Below, one piece after another: positions 62,123 to 64,000 of a stretch of 64,000 nt of DNA. Origin of the DNA: Multifurca ochricompacta (lineage: Eukaryota > Basidiomycota > Agaricomycetes > Russulales > Russulaceae); the NCBI GenBank assembly GCA_022496185.1, contig WTXG01000004.1, positions 434,001 to 498,000 on the forward strand. The letters run 5' to 3'. The translations under genes were made by a program, and so were the position numbers. Below the pieces are notes generated by a model that saw only the letters and a program-made list of their open reading frames with translations, had not been told where the DNA came from and made no database searches. Within the stretch, counting starts at the first letter, position 1, and each line of letters starts with the position of its first letter.

Positions 62123-62171
62123 GGACTAGGACTGGGACTGGGACTGGGACTGGGACTGAACTGGGACTGGG
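62123..62171 (+). repeat. Hexanucleotide microsatellite (GGGACT)n
   Basis: About seven GGGACT units with one AA interruption, downstream of the GATA-factor gene. Confidence 0.88.
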
Positions 62172-62375
62172 AAGAATGGACGAATGAGAAGGTGAAAGTC
62201 GAAATCGACAATCCAATCCATATTGTGCAGTAGTTAAACGAAGGTCACCCCAAAAATGCGGAATAGACAACAAATAGTCAGTTCAACGGGAAATGTATGT
62301 ATGCTTATCGGGAAAAAAGAAAGAAATTAGCCACAAGTCAAGTTGAACTGAACTGGATTGGAGTAAGGTGGCGTG

Positions 62376-63975
62376 TCAGTCACGACTTCCATGCTCGTCC
62401 TCCATCCGGAACTCTTGCGACGCCGATTCATCCTCATCGCCGCTAGACGCATAACCCGCCTCGTCGGTTGGGGCACCATCATTCGCATCTTGCGTATTCG
62501 CCGCGCGACGTGCGGCGTCACGCTTCCGTTTTTTAATCTGTAGTTCATCAGCGAACAAAGTTTGCAAATAATAAGGCAGGCACTATGTATCGTTGACACG
62601 TTCTGACGTACAAGTTTGGCATACACAAGCCCACAGGCATTACACAATGTTCGGGGACCTGTGCGGGCCGGTCAGCTGAGACCACACGGCCGTCATCGAA
62701 AGGGGAAGAAATTGAGGACAGACAGACCCAATGGGCCCCTTCGCCATTCTGGGGTTGACGTCGCGTTGCAACCCAAGCAAGTCTGCCCTTCCGGTACAGG
62801 TGCCTCAGTCTTCTAAAAAAAACCCGACGAGCACGCGGATGAGTGGCTAGGCCTCATGGAGGTGAACGGTTCTACATGCCTGTCGCTTCGCAGCCGCGTC
62901 GCCTTCCTCGGTATTCCCAGGAGTCACTATGGGAGCCTCAGCCGAGGGTACCGTCCCAGGTGGTTCGGGGCCGACAGTGGATCCCAGCAACCGGAGGCCA
63001 ACAGCAGCAGATTGCGTGATTCTCTGTAATGCTTCTAAGGACGGGGGGCGGCCCTGCACGGCACCAGGGTCATTCGATAATGCGGTGGTCGTATCGATGA
63101 TGATACGATACGATTCTATTAACTAGAGTGTTACATGTGCATGTGCATGCAAATATGGAATATCATCAACGATACTGTTAGTCAACTCGACAGGCGGAGA
63201 TGAAGAGAGCGCGTGCCTTTCCAAAATCAATATCCAGCGGAGTTGACGTTAGCGGTGAGGAATGCCGGGGAGCGGTTACTTCTTTCTCCCGCGGTTTGCG
63301 CTTGGGTTGTGAAGGTGGGTCTGCGGCTTTGGGTGTCCCCGCGGCACGCCGCATCTCCGTGTTGGGTTGTGGCTGCGGGGAGGCAGCATATCCACGCTGA
63401 GAGGGGGGCGCGGGAGGGGGCGCAAGTGCAGTCGCCGGTTCCGGCCGACTGAGAGGGGGGGGGACCGGTGTCTCTGGGACAGACGGTGGTGCTGCCACAG
63501 GATGGCTAAACTGGGTCCAAGCTTCGCCATTCCACTGAGGGGGCGCTGAATGTGGAACGGTGTAAGGAGCAGAACCATAGGGTGGGTGGTAATGAGGTTG
63601 AGGTGGATTGTACGGTACATGCTCGGAAGGGGGGTGAGGTTGAGAAGATCTCGGCTGCCTGGGATGGCTCTGAGGGAATTGAGACGCATCGTAGGAGTTG
63701 TGGGGATAGGATGCATAGTCATAAGAGGTCATTCCTTGTTGATGCTGGTACATGTATCGGCCATCCGAGGACATTGGTAAGGAGGACGAGGAAGGAGGGG
63801 GAGGCTGTTGGGAGTAAGAGGGGAGACCAGGACGTTCTGTGCCTAAGGCCTCGCCAAGGGAGGAATAAGTTGGCTGACGCGTCGGAGGAGCGGCGGAGGG
63901 ATGACCGGGAGGGCGAAAGGAGGTACTAGAGGCTGGAGAAAATAGTGAGCGATGAGGAAACGGAAGGGATGACAT
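62376..63975 (-). CDS. GATA-type zinc-finger transcription factor
   Basis: A sequence-specific regulator; GATA factors in fungi control nitrogen use, light response, iron and development, and the target here is unknown. Proposed exons: 63975-63187, 63053-62880, 62812-62728, 62658-62612, 62537-62376, giving 418 residues. The N-terminal 260 residues are Pro/Ser/Gln/Tyr-rich and disordered. A helical segment (PPSLEALQRITQSAAVGLRL) follows. The zinc finger is CLGCNATSTPEWRRGPLG..RTLCNACGLVYAKL, spacing CX2CX18CX2C, split by an intron, with a basic tail IKKRKRDAARRA and an acidic end. Intron 62813-62879 needs a GC donor (CAG/GCATGT). The first junction (63054-63186) is uncertain, and the start could lie further upstream, beyond base 64000. 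Confidence 0.87.
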
Positions 63976-64000
63976 GGATGAGGGAGAGGCAGGGAGAAAG

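Larger units (their letters stand above)
60648..62375. other. Simple-repeat-rich stretch of about 1.7 kb, no gene seen
   Basis: Between the convergent SPT20 and GATA-factor genes. It holds CA repeats (60789-60800), GTA/GTAGGA repeats (60896-60937), TATAC pentamers (61118-61145), ATTT repeats (61398-61440), GGATA repeats (61527-61544) and GGGACT hexamers (62123-62171), plus G- and C-runs. No coding or RNA gene signal was seen. Confidence 0.6.

Overview
The window is nuclear DNA from a filamentous basidiomycete, most likely an Agaricomycete; the order cannot be fixed from the sequence. The evidence is dense, mostly single-copy eukaryotic housekeeping genes on both strands, many introns of about 45-130 nt with GT..AG (and a few GC..AG) ends and CTNA branch sites, and fungal-specific families (DUF2408/Cub1, Sec72, App1, RTC4 domain, UAA transporter, tropomyosin, BTB proteins). 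I found no rRNA, convincing tRNA, CRISPR, prophage or recognisable transposon. Exon structures below were built by hand from splice motifs and family conservation; summed coding lengths divide by three, or do so after the stated number of missing bases.

Layout. 0-9 kb: p24-alpha cargo receptor fragment, RPF1, a small unknown gene, a BTB protein and a BTB relic, a short tropomyosin paralogue, MAK16, a DUF1640 mitochondrial protein, guanylate kinase. 9-21 kb: YANK kinase, UAA nucleotide-sugar transporter, Nup35/Nup53, canonical tropomyosin, DUF2408/Cub1, ATP synthase alpha. 21-31 kb: bL21m, Prp40, ZPR1, mitochondrial aconitase. 31-45 kb: RTC4-domain protein, Tpt1, a small unknown frame, a 700-residue coiled-coil protein, App1, Sec72, Ded1. 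45-54 kb: unknown CHPSGS-motif protein, pirin, a secreted aspartic protease, a small membrane protein, a proline-rich protein. 54-64 kb: a gene-poor stretch, HGH1, Spt20 with a long polyglutamine tract, a simple-repeat-rich stretch and a GATA factor.

Functional themes are ordinary core biology: ribosome assembly and translation (RPF1, MAK16, bL21m, ZPR1, HGH1, Ded1, Tpt1), mitochondria (ATP1, ACO1, bL21m, DUF1640), secretion and nucleus (p24, Sec72, Nup35, UAA transporter), transcription and splicing (Spt20, GATA factor, Prp40) and actin (two tropomyosins, App1). RPF1 and MAK16, partners in one pre-60S module, lie about 4 kb apart.

Two things stand out. First, many otherwise intact genes carry isolated one-base deletions, nearly all in mononucleotide runs and always losses; I read these as uncorrected base-calling or assembly errors rather than real decay, so frames in affected genes need care. 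Second, a second tropomyosin gene is shorter than its paralogue by 38 residues, about one actin-binding pseudo-repeat, and uses a GC-AG intron where its paralogue has GT-AG. I see no clearly new multi-gene system.
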